Under the pieces are notes generated by a model. That model was not told the DNA's origin. It was given only the letters and a program-made list of their open reading frames with translations, and did no database searches. A DNA stretch of 64,000 bases, taken from Zantedeschia hybrid cultivar (lineage: Eukaryota; Streptophyta; Magnoliopsida; Alismatales; Araceae). Position 1 is the first letter of the stretch. Every line of letters starts with the position of its first letter. Shown piece by piece: positions 10,180 through 22,601 of the stretch. Both the position numbers and the translations under genes were made by a program. The stretch covers positions 52,179,696 to 52,243,695 of the forward strand of contig JARZZO010000013.1 in NCBI GenBank assembly GCA_030544215.1. Reading direction: 5' to 3'.

Positions 10180-11364
10180 AGTCAAACGTGTCATTGGCGA
10201 CGGCTCTCTGCCGTCACATGAGCCGTTAGTAATTAATGGCTTTTGTTAATAAGTTATCGGAATCGTCCTTATACTTGGTTCAAAAGTGTAAAACATTGGC
10301 GACGGCTGGCAGCCATCCATTAATATATCGGGACGGCTTCAACCTTGGCAAATAAATACCAGCGACGGTTTTAGTCGTCGCCAATATGTTAACAGCGACG
10401 ATTACATTCGTCACCAATGCTATAAATTGTATTTTTGTTTTCTTTGCAACATGTTTACATATTCAACTGAACTAAATAACTCAAATATCAGTTACATGTA
10501 CCACCATATGACCAAAATAAACAGTTAGATAACACCTAAATATTAAAAATTTAAACATATAGTGTATATGTATTTAGATATATATATCTATCTAAATATG
10601 TAGATAATATATATATATATTACTTTAATATATTAGTCTGTATTCATATTTGTACATTTAGATATACATATGAGATACTAGCTATATTTATGTATCCGTT
10701 TATATATATATTATCTTTATATATATATTGCTTCTAATTATATATAGATATAATGATAGATGTAATGTCTATATATATAATGTCTATCGATATATAATGT
10801 ATACCTAATATCTGTCTAATTCTACTTGTACTTGTTAATGCACATTTAAATGCTAATATTAAATATAAAATAGTTACATATAGGTGACTTATTAATATTA
10901 ATTCATTACAAAGTAAAGATCGTTCGTTTATGGTGTAATCGTAATGTTCTTAATTGAAGAAATGGTAGTAAATGCTATTGTGTACGAGAGACAACCAAGT
11001 AACCATATATAGAGTCTCATCAATGTAATTAAGGCTAAGAAGGTAAGTTTATATTATAAATATAAAAAATTCAAAAATATAAAAAAAATACTTTTCAACT
11101 ATTATTCTATATTTTTATCATGTTTGATAAAAATAATTCTAATTTAAAGTATATGGACCAATTTTGAACTTTGAGATGATTAAAGGGAAAAATAAGGGTA
11201 ACAGTGATGGCTTCAGTCGTCCGTAAAGGCGTCGCCAATACGTAATCACGATGACCGGAGCGGTCGCCGATAAAAAATAGTGACCATTACAACTAACTAT
11301 TAGTGACAGCAAAAGTCATCGTAAATGCATGTCTTGGTGGTGGTTCTCAGCCGTTGCCATTATT

Positions 11365-11540
11365 CAAAGGAAAACGGTTTTGTAACTCTCACATTTGATA
11401 CTAAACACATAGCATAAATTTCAAAGTAAATGAATGGCAAATGCAAATGAATAGTAAATGTAAATTTTGAAATTTATGCTATGTGTGTCTGGTGTCAAAT
11501 GTAGATGTCAAATGTGAGAGTCACAAAACCGTTTTCTTTA
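11365..11540. mobile_element. Short fold-back MITE (about 175 bp)
   Basis: AAACGGTTTTGTAACTCTCA (from 11372) and its near-complement ending at 11535 begin arms of about 60 bp. The arms include GCATAAATTTCAAA on the left and TTTGAAATTTATGC on the right. The centre is about 40 bp. No clear target duplication was found, so the superfamily is unassigned. Confidence 0.6.
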
Positions 11541-11788
11541 TTTAAATTGCCTTGTCGCCATTGTGTTTTTGGGAACGGAGCTACCCATTGCTATTCAATA
11601 GTTGCGACGACATAAGCCGTCACCGTTAAGTTTCGATCGTCGCCATAATATGACACTGCCTTGTCGTGAAGAAGTTATTGGCAGACTGTGAAAGCCGTCG
11701 CTAATAACTTACGCCATCGCCATTAACTTCTGGCGATGGCTAATACAGCCGTCTCCATTATCTAGTAGGTTAGTCAATAATAATTTAT

Positions 11789-12264
11789 GGGTTTTTTGCA
11801 AATACCTCTTAAAAGATGTCATTTTTATAGATAACTTCTTTTTTACATGATTCATATTTGCGTATAACCTCTTTAACTATGGTAATATTTGCATATAACT
11901 CCTTAATATATAATTTATTTTTAATTTTATTATAGTTAAAATATTTTTATTCTACATAAAAATAGAAATAATTTTTTTTGATGTTAAATATATACAACGA
12001 GCTTACAAAGAGATGTTTATGTGATTTTTCTTATGAGATATATATATTTTAATTGAAGATATTATCAGTATTTTTATTTAATAATTTTTACATATTCAAT
12101 GCAAGATAACAATATTTCAATTCAAGTGAAATTCAAAGTAAACTCATACAGTTGAGAGAATTATATGCAAATAACACCATAATTAAGAGGGTTATATGTA
12201 AATATAAATCATATAGAGAGTTATTTACAAATATGACATCTTTGACGGGATTTGCAAAAACCCC
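11789..12264. mobile_element. Mutator-like MITE, 476 bp, with 9-bp target duplication (7/9)
   Basis: Imperfect terminal inverted repeats of about 105 bp begin GGGTTTTTTGCAAATA on the left and GGGGTTTTTGCAAATC on the complementary right end. Both contain GATGTCAT and ATTTGCATATAA. The flanks are ATAATTTAT (11780-11788) and ATTACTTAT (12265-12273), matching at 7 of 9. Nine-base duplications and long G-starting TIRs are typical of Mutator-like elements. There is no coding capacity. It lies inside the CACTA-like element, so it is younger than that element. Confidence 0.75.
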
Positions 12265-12582
12265 ATTACTTATTAGTGGAGAAGGATAGCCATTGCTAAT
12301 AAGTTATTGGCAACAGCCATCTAAGCGGTCACCAATGAGCATAATACCGAAGGCTCTTTACTGTCACTAATAGTTTGTTAGCGACATTTAACAGTAGCTA
12401 CCGCCATTACGCCTAGTGGTGACTACTCTTTCAGCTGTCGCTAATCCTATTAATACCGATGATTTTTTTAAGTTGTTGTTAATAATTTTTTATACCGACA
12501 AGTGCATTGTAGCCGTCGCTAGCAACAGTTTTTTTTAGCCGTCGCCATTAATCTGTTGCCAGTACTCTCTTTTCTTGTAATA

Positions 12583-13960
12583 TTTTTTGACAACCCATAT
12601 GCGTTGGATTTCGATTAGTGGAATTTAGTATGGATTTTCAAATGGATGGGATTCTTTTCAATTTTGAAAAAATTAGAATCTAGAGAGAGAGGGGGAAAGA
12701 GAGAGAGATATGCACAAGAGATGGAGAAGAGAGAGGTTTTATATGCTCGAGGCTTGTATTGATGCGCTCGTCGATGCCGTTGATCACATTTAGATACATT
12801 CCACATCACCCTCCCCCTCCCCTAAATTTGGCCTAAGGTTTTACTATACAAGCCTACAATTACTGGGGCAAATTTTAAGAATTTGAGGACACTAGGTTAA
12901 TTGTCAATTTTTTCAGTTTACATGCAAAAGCCTTACTTACATTAATTAGTACCTTAACAATGTTTCAGTCTAATCTTTCAGTAGTAGGGTTTAATGTGAA
13001 TTGATGACACAGTAGGAGTGTCAAAAGTGTCACAATAAGATAGTCCATTGTTACTAGGATGACAGATCATCAGATGTTGGCATATAGTGGCATATAGGTG
13101 GGACACACTTGATGAGACCCCCCCCCCCCCCCCCCCAACAATTGGCAATTGGCAGGACATGAAAATAGGTTGCTAATCATAATATACGAAAATGTCATTT
13201 CAGTAAAAAAGATGGATATTTTGATAAATGTCATTTTAAATCTCACTTTTTATCTTTTTATCTTTTATCATCCAAATGAAATTTTCCAAATCCAATTATT
13301 AACAACCAAAATCTCCCTCTCTCTCCAATAATTTGGTTTAGAAGCTGATTTGCGCTCTCTCTCTTTGCATGTCTGTTGCATATCTATGGGTATAGAAGCA
13401 TGTTAAATTAATCAAATTAACGGCCTTTCGCCTCCTCCACCCTTCCCCAACCCAATGTTGTGTCCAAAGCAGAATCTCTCCCCTTTCTTTTGAAACAAAT
13501 GACCCAATTTTCTTAAGCGAGAGTTCGAACTTGAGCATCGTCAACTATGTCCCTTTAATAGGGGGTATTTCCATATAAATAGAATGTTTCCACCTTTAGA
13601 GGTGAGTATTCTTCTAAGTCCAGGGAGGAGGGAAACTATTACACCATTGCACGCGGCCCCACTCTCCTTTTCGTGCCACCCAGTCCTTCCTCCCTTAATT
13701 CTCATTAGGATGGGGGTTTGCATTGACCCATAACAGAGACATCCATGTATATATAGCCCATAGTATTTCTGTCATACATAAGTTGTGTTGTACGACTGTA
13801 AATGCCATAATGCTCTCAACCGTTTCTCATATCTCAGTCTTCCCTCAGGTCGATAGGTGGTTCTCCCGCCTAGCCGGTAGGATCCATCGCCAATAACCCC
13901 CACGGAACCATTCGGCGGCTCTTTTCACTCTCTTAATTTGAGCACTCACAATGACCTTTA
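12583..13960. other. Intergenic AT-rich DNA with a C19 tract
   Basis: No gene is supported. A run of 19 C residues lies at 13118-13136. Purine-rich GAGAGA stretches lie near 12672-12710. The short open frames here show no recognisable domain. Confidence 0.6.
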
Positions 13961-13968
13961 ATCATGAT

Positions 13969-14600
13969 TTTTTACAAACGGCGTCAAAAGATGTTGGATC
14001 GAAATTTCGTCCACTACGATCAAGATCTTCCGCCTAGTATCGAAACGTTAGGAATCAATAGACCTACAAGAAAGAACATGGTTAAAGGCCACCGGCGATA
14101 ATCCAGGAGATCTCCCTTCGATGCTTAAGTCAAAAAATTGGAGATGTAGGAAGAAAATAAGACATGCTTAGGTTTTGGAAAGTGTACCTTGGTAGGTTGG
14201 ACGGGTGGTCCTTATATAATAGTCTAGGACCATGAGAGAGATCGATTCCGATTGGGAAAGGCCAGTCTCATAGAGATCTTCCCGTTGGTCCTGATCGGGG
14301 AAGGACTGTGTAAAAGAAAGAGTCTGCATTCGGACGGATCTCTCTACGTTCACGTGACGATATTAGTGGGGGAAACTTTCCTTCTGAGAGGAGACCTGTT
14401 CCCCAAAAAAAGGGTTTCCAATCCATGTCGTATTCAACTAGCGCCTGAAAGCTCGTGTCTCAATCAGACTCAGGTCAGGTCCCTCAGTTGGACTGCCATT
14501 TCATGGTAGTGCACCATGTCAGGCTCTTTCTTAACTACTCAGGCTAATACTGGTCCGGCACATTAGTTATTGGGTCGGACAAATTTTCTCTCCTTCAACT
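13969..14600 (-). repeat. Possible degraded gypsy LTR and primer-binding site
   Basis: On the minus strand TTTTGACGCCGTTTGTAAAA (13971-13990) looks like a decayed version of the TGGCGCCGTCTGTGGGAA site at 8.78 kb. It is followed on the plus side by ATGTTGGATCGAAATTTCG, where the Tat LTR has ATGTAGACTGGATC. A TATATAATAG word lies at about 14213. The limits are guesses, and the likeness may be chance. Confidence 0.3.
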
Positions 14601-17600
14601 TAGATCAGAGTGATCCTTTTTTAAAGATTACAGGAGATTAGAAGTAAAAAACTCATTAGATACAGCATCGTGCGGAGAGAGAGTGATCAATGTGTCTTAA
14701 CACACTAACGTTGGCCGCCAATCAACAGATACAAAAAATTTCTACGTATGTCACTCGTAAGTTCATAATAGATCTCGCATTGGTTATCAGTGAAAACGAT
14801 CGTTTGTTTATAAAGTAAGATCTCTTCTTTTATCTTAGAGGCACTTTTTCAAGACAAACCTATATATGTAGGCTGCCCTTCTTAAAGTTGACTATAACAT
14901 TTGATCTTCTGAATTTATGCATGCATTCACCTTCAGCTCAAGTTGGGGGCCTATTTGTCACAAAGGTAACTTCGCTACATCTTATATATATTCCAAAGAT
15001 ACGTGTGATCTGTGTCTCTCGGGATAGGATTGACGAACAAAGCAAACCAGATCTGTACGTGAGAAAGGCTTCACTCACGTATAAGCACAAATCAAAGATA
15101 AAGAGGCATGTACAAATACGTATTAAAAATATTTTAATTAAAGTGCATCCTTCATCAATTAAACGTATATCAGGACTGTTAGCGGGGAACAATCAACCAC
15201 ATTTTTTTGTTAGAAAAGTTGTAAACTACTGCAACATGTGTTTTTAGAGTGGATCCGATATATGACGTCCGATAGATTGATGAAGATAGAGTCCTGAGTC
15301 GACTGCATGTAAGAATAAAGAAAACACCGCACGATTGCGTGAACAAGTTGGCAACCATGCACCTTAGCGCTGCGGATTTCAGAAACCCTTGCTTTCTTAC
15401 TAGCCTGCCAAACTTTTCTTAGTTTGACTCACTGGAACCTCTGGTTGAGGTGATCCCCCTAACATGTGGTGGGTCTGTCTACATAGGACTCGGTTCATGC
15501 TCCTGTTTGTAAGAATGGGCGTCTGGTTTGGACGCGCATGCATCAAGCAGGGGAGAGTGCACAAATTAGCTAAGGATAACAGCAAAGGCGTCCATCTTTC
15601 TTTCCCACAACTCTCAATTTTTTCTTTTGCTCAGCTGGATTTTCACTTGCTTCAGTTGGTTCACTTGGATCACTTAGTTGGTTTTTCTTCCCTCCTTTAT
15701 ATAGACTAGTCTTGTGAAGATGGCTGTTTAGGATTTGGACACGGTCATATCCATTCTTTGTAATGTCGCAATCGATGTGAGAGAGAGGGGTTTGTTGTCA
15801 TGCACTCATTTGAGACTTTGACTCTCGGGTTGGGTACTTCGACAGATGACATGTGAATTGTGTATTTTGCTTCCATTGTCAACATGGTGAAATAGAAAAT
15901 TCAGCTAGAAATGTTAATGTTAATAAATAATATCGTTCAACTGAGGTAAGCGTTGTTGTTGGCTAAGTTTTCACATGACTATATGTATTTAAAAAAAATC
16001 TGCATATGATCAATTTCTTTACAAGTTCCATTAGTTGTAGGAAGTTATTGTTTAGACAAGAGTGAAGGGAAATGTACGATTAAAACATAGACTTAACAGG
16101 TGCTTAGAGTGGAAAAATTAACATAGTCATTTTAGTGAAAGTTTGACTATTATCCCTTAAATGCATTCAAAGTATCAGACTACTCAAGAGTAATCTAAAG
16201 GGGTCATCTTTTAATCGCATTCCTTTGTAAAGCCTCACTATTTTAGGGGAGAGATGCTAAAACTATCAAATAAAATTAAATAATGTTGATTTGCTATTGG
16301 TAATACTATCTCCACTTAATATTGTCATTGGTAATCCTATCTCCACTTAATAACAGAATCCATACAAATGAGCTATAAGGCAAAAGCCATGGACTACTAG
16401 TTGGCATTGAAGTATGAACTACCATAATTGCCACCGTCCTTTTGGTGTTGGAAATAGAAGTGTTGGGTTTAGTTTCAATCTTTTTATTTTATTTATCTAA
16501 TAGCATTGTCATCATTAAATCATACTTTGAGGACAATAAAAGCGGCTTAAGCCTTAGGTCTGCTTTAAATCATCTCATAGTCTTACTGTCTTAAGACGTA
16601 AGTCTCAAGTAAATTACATGAGGCGTATGTCTCAATTAACAAAAGGCATAAACCTCAAGTAAACAGCTTGAGGTGCATGCCCCGAGGCTTTTCTTCTACC
16701 TCCTTGTCTCAAGGTATATGTCTTAGTCCCTTGAGGTGTTGCCTTTTAAACAGTAACTAGTAGTAGATATTTGATTATAGTGTATCAATCTTGATATTCA
16801 TACATTGTTAAAATGCATTATTATAACTAATATAATATACGTTTGAGCTTATGTTAAGAATGTTAGAGATTAGTCTTTGAGATTTTCAAGATTTACACTC
16901 TTTCTTCTCTATACCTAACTTTCTCTTTCCTCTTTGGTTGTCCTCTTCAAAATTTCTCTAAAGGATTATTACAATGCTAATATTATAAATCTAAAAATAT
17001 TAATTAAAATCAATACTACATTAAAGTTAATATCTCAACTAAACGGCACATAAGACAATGGTTTTTTTCTTTTTTTTGGAAAGGATGGGTCTGTTATTGG
17101 AAGGCTAATTTCTACGTTCTAAGTTTATATAGAGTACTATGGTGTCATTGCTGAATGAGAAAGGATTTCCATATATCTCCCATCATGTTCAATTCTGTAC
17201 ATCTCCTATTATTTTGAATCTCCATAAGAAGGTGACTATTTTCTCAATGTCTAAGGAAGATTACGTGACCCGATGCTTTTTACCAATAATGATTTAAATT
17301 GTAGATTTTCTGTGAAGTCACGAAGATGCTTCAAATGGAAACTAGATTCATAAGACATAACTTGTAATTGACTTGAACCAGTGCCAAAGGAAGGCCAGCA
17401 ACATCGGCCAGTTTGTGTGTGCCTTGCCTTATTCATGTGCACATGGTATTTGTTGGTGCACGGAAGACATTCAGTATATGCCACCTCTAGGCCAAATAAG
17501 AAGAGTGGAGGCCAAAGATGTTCAAAACTGAAGAGGCAGGGGTAATATGAAACATAGAGTAAGAGATCAATACAGATGATCATCTTGATCATGAAGTCTT

Positions 17601-17652
17601 TATTGGGCAATATAATAAATAGATGGAATAAGATGAACAGAGTTAGTAGGTG
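14601..17652. other. Intergenic region without recognisable genes
   Basis: I see no supported gene. A short direct repeat of ATTGGTAATACTATCTCCAC lies near 16299-16352 (two copies). Loosely repeated CTCAAGTAAA/GAGGCATA words lie at 16600-16740. Small open frames near 14888, 15464 and 17251 have no family features. Confidence 0.5.
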
Positions 17653-17661
17653 AAAAATAAG

Positions 17662-18094
17662 GAGTAATACTTACTGCAATGTCATGCATTGCAATCTAAC
17701 GTGGATTGCAACGTATGGCAGAACAACCGTTTGGTCCGGTCGGACGGTTGCTGTGTAGTCCGTCTAGATTTATGAGAATTTTTTTTTATTCGATTTTTTA
17801 AAATTTTTTTTAGAGCGTCCAATCAAAAATCGGACGGTACAGTCGAGTTGTTCGGATCGACCCCGACCTGACCATATAATTTTTTTTCAAAAATAAAATA
17901 AAATGATACAAACCTCGATTTACATGTAAAAAAAAATTATACAATCGGATCAGGACCGACCCGAACAACTTGGATGTACTGTCCGATTTTTGATCCGGTG
18001 CTCTAAAAAATTTAAAAAATCCAAAAAAAAATAAAAAAAATGGCTGGATCGGAGGACTGCTGTTCTATGCATGGCATTGCAGCAAGTATTACTC
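17662..18094. mobile_element. Fold-back MITE with perfect 9-bp target duplication, 433 bp
   Basis: The ends GAGTAATACTTACTGCAATG and (complement) GAGTAATACTTGCTGCAATG are near-perfect inverted repeats. The pairing continues inward (GTCCGATTTTTGAT against ATCAAAAATCGGAC), so the whole unit can fold into one long hairpin. Direct repeats AAAAATAAG flank both sides (17653-17661 and 18095-18103). Nine identical bases suggest a Mutator-like origin, although the terminus does not start with GG. No ORF. Confidence 0.85.
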
Positions 18095-18111
18095 AAAAAT
18101 AAGAGGTTAGA

Positions 18112-18222
18112 TAGGTATGGGATGCAAAAATCTTATTTGGTAATTAAAATATTAAGAGGGCATACTAGGCATGGGATGCGAAAATCTTATTACTAATTAA
18201 AATATTAATAGGGTAGAATATG
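18112..18222. repeat. Imperfect tandem duplication of about 55 bp
   Basis: TAGGTATGGGATGCAAAAAT and TAGGCATGGGATGCGAAAAT each begin a copy with a shared AATTAAAATATTAA. It sits just outside the MITE target duplication. Confidence 0.7.
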
Positions 18223-18255
18223 CTATTGAAAGATGAAATAACTCGATAATTTCTA

Positions 18256-18892
18256 GGGAACATTACTAAAAAGGACACACAAACTTTTAAAATATCTAAT
18301 ATAGTCATCACAGGTTCAAAATATCTAAAAAGGACAGTCTTTCTAAAGCTCATATCTGAATGAATAGAAGTCATATTTTTTCTAACATATTATCTAAAGT
18401 ACCCTCGATTATTTTACAAATAAATTATCCTAATTTAGATCTATATAATATGACTTTCATGTCAATGAATATCTAAATGAGGCTCTTATTATCTTTAATT
18501 ACCTAAAAGGATGATGATACTAAAAACCAACAAGAATAGCCATTTCCTCTAAAATTTTAAAATTAAGAAGAGGTTCCTAAAACTTATAATTGGTAGAAAT
18601 ACAAATATATAAAAATAATATGCAATAACATTTATTTTGAATTTTACTCAATCCATAAAATAAGTATAATTATACTAATGTTATTCCTAAGTTAATTTTC
18701 CCGTCATTAATTTGAGATGGTAATTTTTTATAACCAGGAATATTTAAAATAATCTATGATTGAGAGTATTTTTGATAGTACGTTAGAAGAAATATGACTC
18801 TTGTCTCGTATTAAGAGGGGTGCCCCTATTAAGTCATTTTAAACTTGTATCGGATTTTTTTAAATTTTTGTGTCTTTTTCAGTATTTTTTCC
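18256..18892. mobile_element. Mutator-like MITE, 637 bp, 9-bp target duplication (8/9)
   Basis: Diverged terminal inverted repeats of roughly 190 bp: GGGAACATTACTAAAAAGGA on the left, GGAAAAAATACTGAAAAAGA on the complementary right end. Both contain AGTCATATTT(T/C)TTCTAAC further in. The flanks TAATTTCTA (18247-18255) and TAAGTTCTA (18893-18901) match at 8 of 9. It is older than the 17.66-kb MITE, judging by arm divergence. No coding capacity. Confidence 0.75.
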
Positions 18893-18901
18893 TAAGTTCT
18901 A

Positions 18902-18999
18902 TTCAAATTTTCCTTTGAATAAAAGAAAAGTTGGGGATCCCCATTACCAACATCAAGTGGGACACCTTTTTCTTCTAGCCAGAGTTAATCAAGATCTTT
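18902..18999. other. Short spacer before the Harbinger-like terminus
   Basis: Plain intergenic sequence with nothing recognisable. Confidence 0.4.
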
Positions 19000-19269
19000 G
19001 GGCTCTGTTTGATTTTGGGATAGGAATAGGGACATGATTGGGATAAAATTAGGTTAGACCCCTTTTAACATGCATTTGGTTTGATTTCGGGAGGTTAGCC
19101 TGCCTACTTAACTTGGGCTATCCTAGGGATAAGTAACTTTGATTTGGCAACTAAGTGGAGGTTAACCTGGGATACATTTAAAAAGTACATATTTTATCCT
19201 TGAAGCCCACTTCTAATCAAATTTAATCCTCTCTTATTCCCAACCAAATCTACATTATTTCACTTTATC

Positions 19270-21866
19270 ATGGAATTAACTTACGTATTATTATTTTTAA
19301 CCCAATTATAACATTTACTTTTTACTTTTTACTTTCTGTATCGTACGTAAGTAAAAAGTAAATAACTGAAATAGGTAGGGATGTACAAAACTTAGACAAA
19401 GAGCACCTCCACATTTATTTTTCATATCTTATAGGCGAATATGAATCCAAATATAGGCTAGCCATCGAATTGAAAATTTGATACTCATATTTTAATAAAC
19501 AAATATGGATATAACTCAGTGCACCTAAAATGAGTGCTTGTTACCAATATCGTTCGTACCAAATATCCCCGATTTAAAAATAATGCACCTATTAAAGCTT
19601 CTCTACAACATCCGAAAGAAGGATCAAAAATCTGATTTTTATTGATTATCAAAAAATATACAAATCAGTTTACACCATAATATAACATGTTTGTATGATA
19701 ATCCTCTTCCAAGACCTGGGATGCTCATATCAATAAGACGTACATAGAATCTTTTGACACACTGATCTATACATTACAAATGTTTTGACCCTCTCATTCA
19801 ATGGGAGATACTATGTACATGTTACCTTCACAACATCCATAATCAATAGTTGATAATATAAGAAACATATTTTCCCATAGAACACACTGAAACGAGCCAA
19901 GCCACCTGATCAACATCTGCATCGACAACTTTTAAGTGATATATTATCTGCTCCTCACGAACTGCTCCTTGAATTCCTAGAACATAAAAACCATTCTTTT
20001 CATTACAAAATGCTCATAAATGAACAAATGAGAAATAAAACAAGTGATTACTTTGTCGAACCTTGAGTCACACAGTATCATCTGAGCCCATCCACAAATT
20101 TTGTCGAAACTTGAGTCATATAATATCATCTCCAGTAATTAAGTCAAGAAAATAATCATGTGCAAGCAGAAAGAAGAAATCATCATCTATGAGATCACAA
20201 ATAAGGTGTGTAGGTGCACTAAAACAAAATGAATATAGAGAAGGATAACCAACATGCTCAAGTTATACAGTACAGTTGGTTGTTTTTTTCTGTACGCCAG
20301 TCAAAACATCATACTAAATTACTTCAAGATCCACAAATTTTCTCCAAACTTGTGTCACATAATATCATCTCCAGTAATTAAGTCAAGAAATTAATCATGT
20401 GGAAGCAGAAAGAGGAAGTCATCATCTGTGAGATTAGAAATAAGGCATGTAGGTGCACGAAATAAGGCATGTAGCTGCTACCTAAAGACATACATCTCAA
20501 ATATAAATTTCACCAACTGCAGCAAAACTTTTTTGACAAGTGTCATAACATTAGCACTAAGGTAAAAGATGACATTATGCTCCTATTGACTCTCTAGCTA
20601 AACATAAAACAAAAGGACAATCAATAAAGAAACCATCCCCTAGTCAAACATGTTATAATGACTGTGAAATAGGACAGGAATAATGTGAAGACAAATATTG
20701 TCCGCACGTAAAAAATGAGCCAAATATCTAGCTAGTGATGATAGAAGCAATATAGAGCATTAAAACAGTCTGTAAGTTGAGTTCAGAAATTTGAGAGACA
20801 GTCCATTAGTGCAGTCAATAACCATTACTACTGTGTTAGATCATTAAGAGGACCTTCCCCAGTACATGACCACCAGGAAGGATGTACCACCAGCATACAA
20901 GTTATTGTGCCCAGAAAATCTGAGGTATTGTCTATGGGGATAGAAAAATGATGATTGGGAGAGCAAACATAAACGCATGGAATTGAGTTCAAATTTAGAA
21001 GTGTTCGAAATTAAGTTTGGTAGTCAACTAACTCCTCCATCTACAACAAAGGCATATGCAGTGCTCACTAATAATCACCAAGACATTCCATCTCCACACC
21101 CATTTACCATTATGACCCTTGCAAAAGAGTTCTCATTTCTCATCTTCTGCTACTCCATAAAGTACACGCATGTCAGCTAACCGACAAAGAAATATAAAAA
21201 AACTTGCACCATGGTTAGAAATAAGTCAAAACTTATGTATTAGAAATATTAAGAAATCACAAATTCTTCCTCCTCTTGCTCACATCATAGTTAAGGTGAA
21301 AGGGCAAAACAATATACAAGAAAATGCCATACTAAAAAATGCCAATTACGAAGATAAAAAATGTCAATTATCTATTCATGTCGACTGAGCTTGAAAGTTT
21401 ATTGAAAAAGTCATAATCCATGCACCAACAGGTTCTAATTCAAATAGACTGGTTCTAATTCAAATAGGTTCTACAACAGGTTCTAATTCAAATAGACTGG
21501 CTGAGAACCCTGTGCCATATATAACTGTCCACATGAGGATAGAGAAGGACTAGATGATCTACTATAACAAGCTTGAGCAGGGATTAAATATCAATCACAT
21601 ATGTAGTAGCAAACATGAAATTGTAGAGAGAGTTGCTAACATACCTGTCTAGGAGGAGGCAATGGTGGTGTACATTGCAGTTGTTGATAGTCTTTTGGAA
21701 GACAGTTCGATATTGAATGGATGGAAAGAAGGGTTGCTTCCATTCGAGAGGAATAAGCTGTTGAAATCAAGTGTAACAAACATGTGGTCCGAATGCAAGG
21801 TTCGATATTTTTCAGGCATGCTACCATTACTACTGTCAAAGCAAGGAATTCATGCTCAGCTGAAAA
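19270..21866. other. Non-coding left part of the Harbinger region
   Basis: AT-rich. No supported gene. It holds the 240-bp-spaced direct duplication listed separately. On the minus strand, a short reading EFKEQFVRSR ending in TAA near 19950-19980, behind an acceptor-like CCTAG, and a Q-rich end before a GTATGT donor near 21640 look faintly exon-like. I recognise no family. Confidence 0.4.
20095..20465. repeat. Direct duplication, two copies about 240 bp apart
   Basis: Copies near 20098 and 20338 share AATATCATCTCCAGTAATTA and AATCATGTG(C/G)AAGCAGAAAG over about 125 bp with scattered mismatches. Confidence 0.8.
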
Positions 21867-22310
21867 CAACCATTGAAATAGACAGCAATGCCATGAACCT
21901 GGTTGTACATTAGTGTGTTCCATTGGTGGGCTCAGGAGGGATTTAATGTGAGTATAGTCATCTTGTTAAATAGGGTTGCCATCAAGGCCAACCAACTATT
22001 TACATAGCTCATATTTGCCCTCATCATCGCCCTCACCTCAAAATCATGGATATCACAATATCACCATCACTAACTATGCATATCGGTACCCATTATATGT
22101 GCCGCAGATGGGGCTGCAATTGATGCCCCGCCTGCCACCTACGTACATTGAGGTTGACATGTATATTAGGGACAACATTAGTGGCCACATGATAAGAGGT
22201 GAAATTGGCACAAATTCCAGTCGCAAGACGAACATATGTAAGACAACATAAAACACAAGTGAACATTACATATTCAACCATTGCAATACCCATTATTATG
22301 CATCAATTAA
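21867..22310. repeat. Harbinger internal repeat, copy A (about 440 bp)
   Basis: It contains GGTGGGCTCAGGAGGGATTT, TGGATATCACAATATCACCA, TATGTGCCGCAGATGGGGCT and GCCACATGATAAGAGGTGAA. The same words recur in copies B and C. The frames it opens are not conserved in a coding pattern, so I treat it as non-coding. Confidence 0.8.
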
Positions 22311-22315
22311 AACCA

Positions 22316-22490
22316 ACATTGAAATAGGCAATGATGGCATGGACTAAACAAGCATTGAAAAAGGCAAGGATGCCATGGGCTAAACAAGCATTGAAATAGG
22401 CAAGGATGCCATGGACTAAACAAACATTGAAAAAGGCAAGGATGCCATAGACTAAACAAATATTGAAATAGGCAAGGTTGAGAAAACGAA
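22316..22490. repeat. 36-bp minisatellite, about five units
   Basis: Units of the form CATTGAAATAGGCAAGGATG, then CCATGGACTAAACAAG. It arises directly from the end of internal repeat copy A, which ends in the same CATTGAAATAGGC word. Confidence 0.85.
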
Positions 22491-22601
22491 GTCAAGATTG
22501 AAGCCATTAAAACAAAGTTAAAGTTAGAACTCATAAAAATGATTGGTGATTACACAACTAAGAGAAAACCAAAGACAAAGTTAAAAAATCCGTGACTTAA
22601 G

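Larger units (their letters stand above)
10180..12582. mobile_element. CACTA-like non-autonomous element with GCGACGG/CCGTCGC subterminal hairpins
   Basis: Blocks at about 10190-10425, 11205-11350, 11575-11765 and 12280-12560 are packed with short inverted repeats of the form GGCGACGGCT...AGCCGTCGCC. These resemble subterminal repeats of plant CACTA elements. The right end, TTTTCTTGTAATA at 12570-12582, resembles the reverse complement of the CACTACAAGAAAA terminus with two mismatches. I could not find the left terminus, which may be lost or degenerate. No transposase is present. The core (10430-11200) is AT-rich low-complexity DNA. Two MITEs are inserted in it. Other classes with similar hairpins cannot be excluded. 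Confidence 0.5.
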
